Shown in pieces: positions 23,536 to 30,535 of a DNA stretch of 64,000 nt. Position 1 is the stretch's first letter. Every line of letters begins with the position of its first letter. Origin of the DNA: Streptomyces sp. CB01249 (lineage in GTDB: Bacteria > Actinomycetota > Actinomycetes > Streptomycetales > Streptomycetaceae); contig NZ_LISW01000010.1 in the NCBI RefSeq assembly GCF_001905735.1, positions 140,591 through 204,590 on the forward strand. The letters are read 5' to 3'. Under the pieces are notes generated by a model. That model had not been told where the DNA came from and did no database searches. It saw only the letters and a list, made by a program, of their open reading frames with translations. The translations under genes were made by a program, and so were the position numbers.

Positions 23536-23981
23536 CCCGCCGAGGGGCGGGTCGCGGGCTGGGCGCGGAAGGAGAACGCCTCCATCAAGCGGCGGCGCGC
23601 GGTCTTCTGCACCGCCGCGATCCCCCAGGTGCCGTCGCCCCGGCGCACCAGGGTGTACGTGGCGATCTTGTCGTGCCGCCCTTCCTTGGCACCGTGCTTG
23701 CGGACGGCCCCCCGGGTGACGGCCACGGCGGTGTCCGGGCCGTGGAACCGCACGCCGATCACGTCGAGGTCGAGCCGGGTCCCCTTGAGGAAGCTGTCGA
23801 ACAGGGCCTGATGGGCGCGCCCGATCTCGGCGCCGCCCTGGTAGACGGTGCCCACGTACGTGACGTCGGTGGCGTCCTCGGTGAAGCAGGCGCCGTACGC
23901 GGCTCCGTCTCCGGCGGCCCAGGCGGCGGCGCTTCGGTGCAGCAGGGCGTGGACGGCGGTGGTGTCCTCGGTGGTGGTCAT
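23532..23981 (-). CDS. SnoaL-like (NTF2-fold) protein
   Basis: A 149-residue SgcJ/EcaC-type SnoaL-like protein. It has an N-terminal helix pair (ALLHRSAAAWAAGDGAAYGACF), then TEDATDVTYVGTVYQGGAEIGRAHQALFD, the usual cone-shaped fold signature. The start ATG 23981 follows AAGGA at 7 nt. It is clearly related to the next protein upstream (24017-24706), sharing the DATYxTYVGTxYQG and FLGIRFxGPDTAV-like stretches, so the two are tandem paralogs. Family members are cyclases, isomerases or orphan proteins. No catalytic role can be assigned. Confidence 0.85.
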   Translation of the reverse strand: MTTTEDTTAVHALLHRSAAAWAAGDGAAYGACFTEDATDVTYVGTVYQGGAEIGRAHQALFDSFLKGTRLDLDVIGVRFHGPDTAVAVTRGAVRKHGAKEGRHDKIATYTLVRRGDGTWGIAAVQKTARRRLMEAFSFRAQPATRPSAG

Positions 23982-24016
23982 GCCGGTGTCCTTCCGGGGG
24001 TGGTGGGCGGGCGGGG

Positions 24017-24706
24017 TCACTTCTCGGCCTTCGGGGCGGTGGCCGGGTCCCAGAGGAAGGACAGGCGCTCCATGACGTTCTGACGCTGCGTGTTGTGGAA
24101 GGCGGCGATGCGCCAGTGGCCGTCGCCCTCGCGGACGAGCGTGTACGTCTGGGTCTTGGTCAGGTCCGCGGCGGACGGCGCGTCCCCCTTGTAGGTGTCG
24201 CCCCGGCTGGTGACGACGGCGGTGTCGGGGCCGTAGAACCGGATGCCGAGGAACGAGTCGGCGAGGCTGGTGCCCTTGACGAACCCGCCGAACAGGGCGC
24301 GGTGGGCGTCGGCGATGTCCTCGCGGCCCTGGTAGTGGGTGCCTACGTAGGTGGTGTACGTGGCGTCCGCGGTGAACTGCTCGCCGTATCCGGTGGCGTC
24401 GGCGCGGCCCCAGGCGTCGGTGAGGTCGCGCAGGGTGTCGCAGACGGCGCGCTGGTCGTCGGCCGTGGCCGTGCCGGACGGGGTGGCGATACGGGTCGGG
24501 GTGACGGCGCTGCACTCCGCCTCTCCGAGGACCTTGGGGTCGGAGGTGGCGTCGAGCCAGAAGTAGCCGCCGCCGGCCGCGAGGACGGTGACCAGGGCGC
24601 CTCCGATGAGGACCCGCTTGACGGTGCGGCGACGGGAGCGCGGCTTGGGGGCGGTCGGCTCGGGTGCGGTGGTGTCCGGGGTCTCGGTGGCGGTGCTCAT
24701 GCTCAT
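24017..24706 (-). CDS. Membrane-anchored SnoaL-like protein
   Basis: A 229-residue protein. A Pro/Lys/Arg-rich cytoplasmic start (about 1-30) leads to one hydrophobic segment (VLIGGALVTVLAAGGGYFWL), then an extracytoplasmic SnoaL-like domain (DATYTTYVGTHYQGREDIADAHRALFGGF). A topology of inside N-terminus and outside domain is inferred from the basic residues before the helix. It is a paralog of the soluble neighbour, apparently with an added membrane anchor. The ATG at 24706 follows GGAGG. It heads the three-gene unit facing the MarR gene and shares its operator region. Confidence 0.8.
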   Translation of the reverse strand: MSMSTATETPDTTAPEPTAPKPRSRRRTVKRVLIGGALVTVLAAGGGYFWLDATSDPKVLGEAECSAVTPTRIATPSGTATADDQRAVCDTLRDLTDAWGRADATGYGEQFTADATYTTYVGTHYQGREDIADAHRALFGGFVKGTSLADSFLGIRFYGPDTAVVTSRGDTYKGDAPSAADLTKTQTYTLVREGDGHWRIAAFHNTQRQNVMERLSFLWDPATAPKAEK

Positions 24707-24734
24707 GGTTCCCTCCGTGGTAACTTCACAGACA

Positions 24735-24797
24735 GAGAAGATGCTGCGAAGCATCTTCTTCCTCGAAGATGTCTCTTCGTTGAGGAAGAGATTATGG
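24735..24797. promoter_or_regulatory. Overlapping palindromes, probable MarR operator
   Basis: The divergent intergenic region holds AGAAGATGCT-GCGA-AGCATCTTCT (24736-24759, perfect 10-bp arms). Overlapping it is CATCTTC-TTCCTC-GAAGATG (24752-24771), and then CGAAGA-TGTC-TCTTCG. All share the same GAAGA/TCTTC half-site. This fits one or two MarR dimers blocking both promoters. The tract is also much richer in A/T than its surroundings. Confidence 0.65.
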
Positions 24798-24810
24798 AGT
24801 GGAGGAGCCC

Positions 24811-25272
24811 GTGTCAACACCAGCCATGCCGTCCGGCGCCAGTGAGACCTACCGCCGGTATCTGAGCGCCGTCATGCTGCACGGCCACGCCAGCGCCAAG
24901 GCGTGCGAACTGGGCGCCACCGACCTGTACGCGCTCAACATCCTCGGCCTCACCGGGCCGTTGACCCCTGGTGAGCTCGGCGCGCGCACGGGGCTGACCA
25001 CCGGCCCCACCACCCGCCTGATCGACCGGCTGGAGGCGGCGGGGTACGTGCGCCGCGCGCCGTCCCCCGACGACCGGCGCAAGGTGATCGTGGAGCCCGT
25101 CGGTAAACCGGCCGGACTGGACGAGGCGATGGCCCCCGCCCGGAAGCGCATCGGCGAGCTCTTCGCCGGCTACACGCCCGACCAGCTCGCCGTCCTGTTC
25201 GACTACTTCGCGCGCGCCTCGGACGCGTACCAGGCCGCCGCCGAGCAGCTGCGCGGCGCCGGTTCCGACTGA
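24811..25272 (+). CDS. MarR-family transcriptional regulator
   Basis: A 153-residue winged-helix regulator. The HTH and wing read LTPGELGARTGLTTGPTTRLIDRLEAAGYVRRAPSPDDRRK in shape, with the conserved DxR wing (PDDRRKV). The start GTG 24811 is preceded by GGAGGAG. It is divergent from the SnoaL/SnoaL/SDR unit across a palindrome-rich promoter, so autorepression plus control of that unit is the natural reading. The inducer is unknown. Confidence 0.9.
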   Translation: MSTPAMPSGASETYRRYLSAVMLHGHASAKACELGATDLYALNILGLTGPLTPGELGARTGLTTGPTTRLIDRLEAAGYVRRAPSPDDRRKVIVEPVGKPAGLDEAMAPARKRIGELFAGYTPDQLAVLFDYFARASDAYQAAAEQLRGAGSD

Positions 25273-25460
25273 GGGTCCGGCCGAAGAGGGCACCGTCCGG
25301 CTCTGCATGGAGTACGAAGAATCGTTACGCCCGGCTCCGCGCGGGTGACCTCGCGCGTCCCGGGGCCGGGCTCAGGGAAAGGACCTGCGGGTCCGGCAGC
25401 TCGCCGGGCCCGGCGTCGGGGCGGCCGTACGTGCTCCGGATCGGTACGGGTGCAGTGGAC

Positions 25461-25826
25461 ATGGGTTACATGAGGCTTCGTCATGGGGCGGCCGCCGCGT
25501 TCGGCGCGCTCGCTCTCCTCGCCGCGCAGCCGGGGTCCGCGAGCGCCGCCGTGGGGGACTTCTCCTACACGTACGCCGGGCTCGACGGCATGCCGCGCAC
25601 GGTCACCCTGCACGATCCCCAGAGCCCGGGCTGCGTCACGCTCCCCGAGGTCGCCGACACCCGGGGCTCCGAGCCCGCCTACGCCCCGCAGAACGAGACC
25701 GCCGAGTGGGTCATGGTGTTCACCGGCACCGACTGCACCGGCGACTCCTGGACCCTGGGCCCGCACGGGCGGCCCACGTCGGAACGGCTCGAGCTGCGCT
25801 CGGTGTACCTGACCGGGCGTCACTAG
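25461..25826 (+). CDS. Small secreted hypothetical protein
   Basis: About 121 residues with an N-terminal signal peptide: basic start (MRLRH), hydrophobic core (AAAAFGALALLAAQ), likely cleavage after GSASA. The mature part is about 90 residues, with two Cys (GCVTLPE and DCTGD) that could pair and a repeated Thr/Gly-rich beta pattern. The TGDSWTL stretch recalls secreted crystallin-fold proteins of streptomycetes. The start could be ATG 25461 or 25470; neither has a strong site. Function unknown. Confidence 0.7.
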   Translation: MGYMRLRHGAAAAFGALALLAAQPGSASAAVGDFSYTYAGLDGMPRTVTLHDPQSPGCVTLPEVADTRGSEPAYAPQNETAEWVMVFTGTDCTGDSWTLGPHGRPTSERLELRSVYLTGRH

Positions 25827-25835
25827 CGGCTGTCG

Positions 25836-26492
25836 TCAGCCGAGGATGAGCGGGAGCCGTGCCGCCAGGGCGCCCAGGTCCGCCGTCTGCGCGGGGGTCG
25901 GTGTGCTGCGGCCCGTGCCGGTCCGCAGCGCTTCGGTGTCCGTGAGCGAGGCGGGGAACGCGGCGCCCGCGACGGCCTCCAGCGCGGTCCGGGCCACGGC
26001 CAGGGTCTCGGCGGGCGGCCCGGGGGCGGCGGGCAGGTGGGCCACGAGGTCGAGGTGGTGCAGGGTGCCTTCGAGGACGTACGCGGAGAGGTAGTCGGCG
26101 ACCGTGAGGACCATGTCCTGCGTACGGACCCGGGCGGCCGGGTCCGCGAGACCGGCGGCGCGGACGGCCGCCGTGCCGACGTCGTCGATGTGGTGCTTGA
26201 GCCAGCGCGGTTCGCCGTACGCGGCCGCCAGCCGGGGGATCAGGGCGTCGAGCGGGTCGTCGCCCGTCGGGGGTTCGGGGAGCAGCGTCCAGTAGCCGGG
26301 CGCGTCGGTCGTGGCGGGCTCGTCGGCGGGGGTGACCAGGGTGATCAGGACGTCCTGCGCGTCGATGACCAGGTGACACACCAGGTCCCGGACGAGCCAC
26401 CCCGTACAGCCCGAGGGTTTGTCGAAGTCCTCGTCGGGAAGACCGGCCACGGCGTCGAGCAGCGCCGTCCAGGAACGCGAAAAGGAATGCAT
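25836..26492 (-). CDS. MDMPI-fold (mycothiol-dependent maleylpyruvate isomerase-like) protein
   Basis: A 218-residue protein of the TIGR03083/DinB-like superfamily. It begins SRSWTALLDAVAGLPDEDFDKPSGCTGWLVRDLVCHLVIDAQDV, with metal-ligand His in VCHL and later HHLDLVAHL. These proteins bind zinc and often use mycothiol; most have no known substrate. It converges on the small secreted protein gene, with only 9 bp between stops. Confidence 0.82.
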   Translation of the reverse strand: MHSFSRSWTALLDAVAGLPDEDFDKPSGCTGWLVRDLVCHLVIDAQDVLITLVTPADEPATTDAPGYWTLLPEPPTGDDPLDALIPRLAAAYGEPRWLKHHIDDVGTAAVRAAGLADPAARVRTQDMVLTVADYLSAYVLEGTLHHLDLVAHLPAAPGPPAETLAVARTALEAVAGAAFPASLTDTEALRTGTGRSTPTPAQTADLGALAARLPLILG

Positions 26493-26517
26493 GGGCCCAC
26501 GCTAGGGGGTGTGCGCC

Positions 26518-28065
26518 TCATCCGTAGTGACGCAACTGCGGCCACATCTCGGCCCAGGGGTGGCGCGGCCCCGTACAGACGTAGACGTGTCCGCCCCATT
26601 CCACGTTGTGCATGCCGTACGGGTTGGTGAGGCCGGCGGCCACGGTGACGTGCCGGAAGTACCTGCGCAGCTGGGCCTCGTAGCCGGGGGCGTGCTCCGG
26701 GCCGGGGGCTACGGCCAGGACCGTGGTGGCGGCCGGGTCGCCGGGGCCCCACCACCAGTCGGTGTTGTGGGCGCTCACGGCGTGCGGCAGGCCGGTGCCG
26801 CGCCCGAGTTCGTTGATGGCGCCCGCTTCTCCGTAGTCGGCCGTGTAGATCACCGCGTGGGCGCGCTGCTCCTGGGGGAGGCCGTCCCACACCTGGCGCA
26901 CGGTGGTGACGAGTTGGGGCCAGCCCAGGGTCTCCCCGGTGTTGGTGCTGACGCCGTACGTCCAGGCGACCGCGCCCGGCGGCAGGACGGGCAGGACGAT
27001 GACGGCGAGCACCGCGGTGGAGACGGCGGTCGCGATCGTGAGGGAGCGCATGCGGTCGCGTCGGGCGCGCAGCCATCCGTCGAGCCCGACGGCACCGGCC
27101 GCCAGCAGGCACACGTACAGCCCGCCCAGGTAGTAGATCTGGGCGCCCGTCGTCACGGCGAACAGCACGAACAGCACGGCGTACGCGGCGACCAGGCACT
27201 GCCACAGGGGCCGCCCCGAGCGCCAGAGGAAGCGCAGGCCGCCGAACCACAGGACCGCCGTGGCGAACCCGGCCGTGGCGAGCTGCCCGACGATCCAGGT
27301 GGGGATGTGCCCGGGGCCGCCGTTCTTCTCGTTGAGCGCCCGGGTCATCTCGAACATGGCCCAGTCGTGGTGCGCCTGCCACCACAGGTCCGGCAGCACG
27401 AGCAGCACGGCGAGCGCCGCCCCCGCCAGGAGCCACCGGTCGGCCACCGTGCGCCGGGCCGGGCCGAGCAGGACGGCGGCCACCAGCACGACTCCGAAGA
27501 TCCCGGCGAGGTGGTTGAACTCGGCGCCGATGCCGACGAGCGCCCCGGCCGCGAGCCACCAGCGGGTGTCACCGGTGCGGCCGATCCGTACGACCACGAG
27601 CGCGATCGCCGCCCAGGCCAGCACCTCGTACGCCGTGGTATTGGCGAGGTGCGCGCCGCCCAGGAGCACGGGCATGGCGGCGGTCGCGACCGCCGCGAGG
27701 AGCTGCGTCCGCCGGGCCCCGCCGAGCTCCCGCGCCGTCAGCCCGCCCACGACGACCGTGCCCGCCGCGGCGAGCGCGGGCCAGAGCCGCAGCCCGGCCT
27801 CCGAAACGCCGAACAGCTCCAGCGAGACGCGCGCCAGCAGCGGGGCCAGGACCGGCTGGTCCACGTAACTCGCCTGGAGGTGCCGGGCGCTGTCGAGGAA
27901 GTACAGCTCATCGATGTGGAAGCCGTAGCGCGTGGACAGCGCCATGAGGAGGACGAAGACCGCACCGGCCACGAGGAGAACGCGGCGGTCGGGCGGGGCC
28001 AGGGGCCGGCTCGCGGTGTCGGGTGCGGGTGCGCCCGACGCAGGTATGTCCGTCTCGTCCGCCAT
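26518..28065 (-). CDS. Polytopic glycosyltransferase, GT39/ArnT-like
   Basis: A 515-residue membrane protein with about ten hydrophobic segments. The first extracytoplasmic loop has HIDELYFLDSARHLQASYVDQP, matching the Asp-Glu catalytic loop of dolichyl- or polyprenyl-phosphate-sugar transferases. The soluble C-terminal portion (from about residue 400) is Gly/His-rich. ATG 28065 (MADETDIPAS) is preceded by a GGGGGGA site; the longer open frame upstream is not supported. It likely moves a lipid-linked sugar to a cell-wall or protein acceptor. Acceptor unknown. Confidence 0.85.
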   Translation of the reverse strand: MADETDIPASGAPAPDTASRPLAPPDRRVLLVAGAVFVLLMALSTRYGFHIDELYFLDSARHLQASYVDQPVLAPLLARVSLELFGVSEAGLRLWPALAAAGTVVVGGLTARELGGARRTQLLAAVATAAMPVLLGGAHLANTTAYEVLAWAAIALVVVRIGRTGDTRWWLAAGALVGIGAEFNHLAGIFGVVLVAAVLLGPARRTVADRWLLAGAALAVLLVLPDLWWQAHHDWAMFEMTRALNEKNGGPGHIPTWIVGQLATAGFATAVLWFGGLRFLWRSGRPLWQCLVAAYAVLFVLFAVTTGAQIYYLGGLYVCLLAAGAVGLDGWLRARRDRMRSLTIATAVSTAVLAVIVLPVLPPGAVAWTYGVSTNTGETLGWPQLVTTVRQVWDGLPQEQRAHAVIYTADYGEAGAINELGRGTGLPHAVSAHNTDWWWGPGDPAATTVLAVAPGPEHAPGYEAQLRRYFRHVTVAAGLTNPYGMHNVEWGGHVYVCTGPRHPWAEMWPQLRHYG

Positions 28066-28113
28066 GTCGTCCGTCCCCCCGGTGCCGGCGTCCCGGGGCG
28101 TCGTCCGTGGCCC

Positions 28114-28140
28114 GGGCGGCCCGTGTGCTGCGGGCCGCCC
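28114..28140. terminator. Hairpin downstream of the carotenoid oxygenase gene
   Basis: Perfect 10-bp arms (GGGCGGCCCG at 28114-28123 and its complement at 28131-28140) with a 7-nt loop, about 40 bp past the minus-strand stop of the carotenoid oxygenase and just before the glycosyltransferase leader. Confidence 0.65.
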
Positions 28141-28149
28141 ACACCTTAA

Positions 28150-28192
28150 GGCCAGGCGAGGTCGTCCACGGCGAGGAACGGTTAGGCGGCCA
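28150..28192. repeat. 43-bp segment repeated at 53606-53648 (42/43 identical)
   Basis: This tract spans the last codons and stop of the carotenoid oxygenase and the bases just beyond. It matches, with one substitution, the codons for AAEPFLAVDDLAWPG in the AraC gene at 53560-54426. In both places the minus strand is read in the same codon phase. The one difference (28184 A, 53640 C on the plus strand) turns a GAA codon into the TAA stop that ends the oxygenase. Confidence 0.9.
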
Positions 28193-29537
28193 CCCACTCG
28201 GCATGGAACCCGTGCGGGACGCGCACCGGCAGCCGTACGACGGCGACCGGCCGCCCGGTGAAGTCCGCGGTGTCGATGACGACGAGGTCGCTGGTGCCGG
28301 AGGCAGAGTCGAAAACGGCACTGAGCAGATAGCCGTCTCCCTCCGGGGCATTGGCGGAGCGGGGTACGAAGACCGCTTCGCCGCCCTCGCGTCCCGGCCC
28401 GAAGCGGTGCCGGTCGACACGGCCCCTCACGAGGTCGTGGCGCAGCAGCGCGGGCCCGGCAAGCGCGGCGCCCCGGTCCGGGTGCAGCTCCACCGTAAAG
28501 GCGTAGCGGTACGGGGAGCCCGCGTACCGGTCGTCCATGCGGGGGAACTCCTGGATCTCGCCGGACAGCCGGTCCTCGGTCACGAGGCCGCCGGCCCGGT
28601 CCACGGTCCAGCGCCACAGGGTGGGCGCCGACTCGCTGGGATGCAGGGGATCGCGGTCGAAGGCGCGCTCGTGGCGGATGACGTCGATGACGATGTGGCG
28701 GCCACGGCTGTACGCGTTGACGGGATGGAAGACGAAGCACGGGGCGACGCTCATCCACCGCACGTCGGCGTCCGTACCCTCCCGGGGGAGTATGCCGAGG
28801 CGAGCCTCATGGCTGTCGTTCCAGGTGTACGGGACGCGTGAACCCGCGGCCGCCGCCCGGGCGTCGTAGGTGACCGGCAGGTCGTAGATGATCGCCTCGC
28901 GGTCCGTCAGCGAGAAGGCGTGCATCATCGGGGTGTCCTTCACCGTGATGTTCTCGCGTCGGCGCACCCGCCCCGACGCGTCCAGCGTCAGGTGGTCGAC
29001 CCCGGGGCGGCCCGGCTCGTACGCCACCGCGTGCATCTCCTGGGTGAGCGGATCGACGACGGGGTGGGCGCTGAAGCCGCCGGGCAGGGTCCCGTCGAAG
29101 TCGACCCGGTCGAGCGTCTCCAGCCGGTCGCCGAGCCGGGTGGGCAGCGCGCCGCCGTCGGCGAGCGCGAGGGTGTGCCCGGCGTGCCGGACGAGCGCGC
29201 AGTTGGTGTTGTCCGACAGGCCGTGACGCGGCCCGGGCGTGGGGAGTTCGCCGAGGGCGCGTGCCACCCGGTCCGTGCGCACCCAGCGGTTGCGGTACCA
29301 CTCGGCGCGGCCGCCGCGCAGCCGCAGGCCGTGCACCATCGCGTCGCCGGCGAAGGAGTGGTCGACGGCCGGGTCGTGGTCGTCCAGCGTGTTGGGGCCG
29401 ATCCGCAGGAAGGTGCCGTCGAGCTCGGCGGGCAGCTGTCCGCTCACCGCGGGGAAGGGCAGGGTCACCTCTTCGCGAACCGGCCGGTAGCCGCTGCTCA
29501 GCAGATGTGACGTGCTGTGCCGGTGATGAGTGGGCAT
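28182..29537 (-). CDS. Carotenoid (retinal-pigment-epithelium-65 family) oxygenase
   Basis: A 451-residue seven-bladed propeller oxygenase. Four iron-ligand His can be placed: FSAHPVVD, MHAFSLT, FHPVNAY and the C-terminal HGFHAEW. The start region has the family motif LDGTFLRIGPN (about residues 39-49). The enzyme cleaves carotenoid or stilbene-like double bonds oxidatively; no carotenoid genes are near. It ends just after HGFHAEWVAA, a normal family C-terminus. Its promoter faces a tetR gene across a perfect palindrome, so it is probably repressed by that TetR. Confidence 0.92.
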   Translation of the reverse strand: MPTHHRHSTSHLLSSGYRPVREEVTLPFPAVSGQLPAELDGTFLRIGPNTLDDHDPAVDHSFAGDAMVHGLRLRGGRAEWYRNRWVRTDRVARALGELPTPGPRHGLSDNTNCALVRHAGHTLALADGGALPTRLGDRLETLDRVDFDGTLPGGFSAHPVVDPLTQEMHAVAYEPGRPGVDHLTLDASGRVRRRENITVKDTPMMHAFSLTDREAIIYDLPVTYDARAAAAGSRVPYTWNDSHEARLGILPREGTDADVRWMSVAPCFVFHPVNAYSRGRHIVIDVIRHERAFDRDPLHPSESAPTLWRWTVDRAGGLVTEDRLSGEIQEFPRMDDRYAGSPYRYAFTVELHPDRGAALAGPALLRHDLVRGRVDRHRFGPGREGGEAVFVPRSANAPEGDGYLLSAVFDSASGTSDLVVIDTADFTGRPVAVVRLPVRVPHGFHAEWVAA

Positions 29538-29560
29538 TGCTGTCCATCCTCACGAATCGC

Positions 29561-29572
29561 TGTTACGTAACA
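29561..29572. promoter_or_regulatory. Palindrome TGTTACGTAACA, probable TetR operator
   Basis: A perfect 12-bp palindrome in the 67-bp space between the divergent carotenoid oxygenase and tetR genes. An added TAAC/GTTA pair overlaps its right end. Position between two outward promoters and dyad symmetry fit autoregulation by the neighbouring TetR. Confidence 0.6.
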
Positions 29573-29604
29573 TCGTTATGGCAGCGTTGCACCGGCATGA
29601 CAGG

Positions 29605-30261
29605 ATGTCAACCGTGAGCCCACGGACAGCGAATCCCGCTCTTGGCGTACAACTCCTCGAAGCCGCGGCACAGCTCCTCGCCGAGGAGGGTCCCGCCGCA
29701 CTGTCGACCCGTCGTCTCGCCGCGGCGGTGGGTGCCTCGACGACGGCGGTGTACACGCACTTCGGCGGAAAGAGCGACCTGGTCAGGGCCATGGTCAAGG
29801 AGGGCTTCCGGCTGCTCGACCGGCGACTGCGGGAGGTGCCGGAGTCGTCGGACCCGGTCACCGACATCTGCTCCCTCGGGGTGGCCTACCGGTGCAACGC
29901 GCTGGAGCATCGCCACCTCTACGGGGTGATGTTCGGGGGCGCCGTCCTGGGCGGCTTCTCGCTGACCACGGAGGACCGCCAGCACGGCCGCTACACCCTC
30001 AACGTCCTGGTGCGGGCGGTGGAGCGCGGCATGGAGACGGGTCGGCTGCACCCGGGGGACGCGTACCTGGTGGCCCATCAGCTGTGGGTCGCGCTGCACG
30101 GTCTCGTGACGCTCGAACTCGGCGACTACCTGGTCGAGCCGTACGACGCGAACGTCTGCTTCGAGGCCCAGCTCACCGGCCTCCTCGTGAGCGTCGGCGC
30201 GGCCCGGGACACGGTGGCCGCCGCGCTGCGGCAGAGCTGCGACGGCACGGACGCCCCCTAG
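29605..30261 (+). CDS. TetR-family transcriptional regulator
   Basis: About 218 residues. The HTH reads LSTRRLAAAVGASTTAVYTHFGGKSDLVRAM, and the C-terminal ligand domain resembles the TetR_C_33/WHG-like group (LEHRHLYGVMFGG). The start is uncertain: ATG 29605 (MSTVSPRT) or GTG 29614 fit the family best, while ATG 29578 would place the operator almost at the start. Divergent from the carotenoid oxygenase, its probable target. Although just upstream of the enediyne operon, a 274-bp gap with its own dyad separates them. Confidence 0.85.
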   Translation: MSTVSPRTANPALGVQLLEAAAQLLAEEGPAALSTRRLAAAVGASTTAVYTHFGGKSDLVRAMVKEGFRLLDRRLREVPESSDPVTDICSLGVAYRCNALEHRHLYGVMFGGAVLGGFSLTTEDRQHGRYTLNVLVRAVERGMETGRLHPGDAYLVAHQLWVALHGLVTLELGDYLVEPYDANVCFEAQLTGLLVSVGAARDTVAAALRQSCDGTDAP

Positions 30262-30535
30262 AGGGCCCTGGCGCGACCTCCCGTACCGACCGCGGGGACA
30301 GTGCGGACGCGTGCACAGCACGTTCGCGTAAATCCGTGACACGGCGTCACGGCTTCTCCCGCGATGAACCTCCTTCGAGAATGCTCTCTTACGCCGAAAT
30401 CGAGTAGTCCGCCGAGGCCGGACCCGCTTCAAGCAATGTCGGAGAGGCAGTGCGCGCTGCCGTCGCTCATTCTCGGAACGCGAACCCGTGCAGGACAAGC
30501 CGTCCAGCTCTTTGTGGTAAGTGAGGGGGAGTGCG
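30262..30535 (+). promoter_or_regulatory. Leader and promoter region of the enediyne operon
   Basis: A 274-bp gene-free tract. It contains a perfect inverted repeat CCGTGAC-ACGGC-GTCACGG (30334-30352), which could be an operator for a cluster regulator or the end signal of the tetR gene. A purine-rich ribosome site (GAGGGGGAG, 30523-30531) precedes the unbV start. No clear -35/-10 pair could be fixed. This is the only sizeable gap before eight packed genes, so the main promoter should be here. Confidence 0.5.

Noticed and set aside
26519..28149. Plus-strand frame opposite the GT39-like gene
   Set aside because: No motif and strongly biased composition; membrane protein on the minus strand is convincing.
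28182..28192. Carotenoid oxygenase truncated by the repeat
   Set aside because: The protein ends just after the conserved HGFHxxW motif with its fourth iron-ligand His, the normal family end, so it appears complete.
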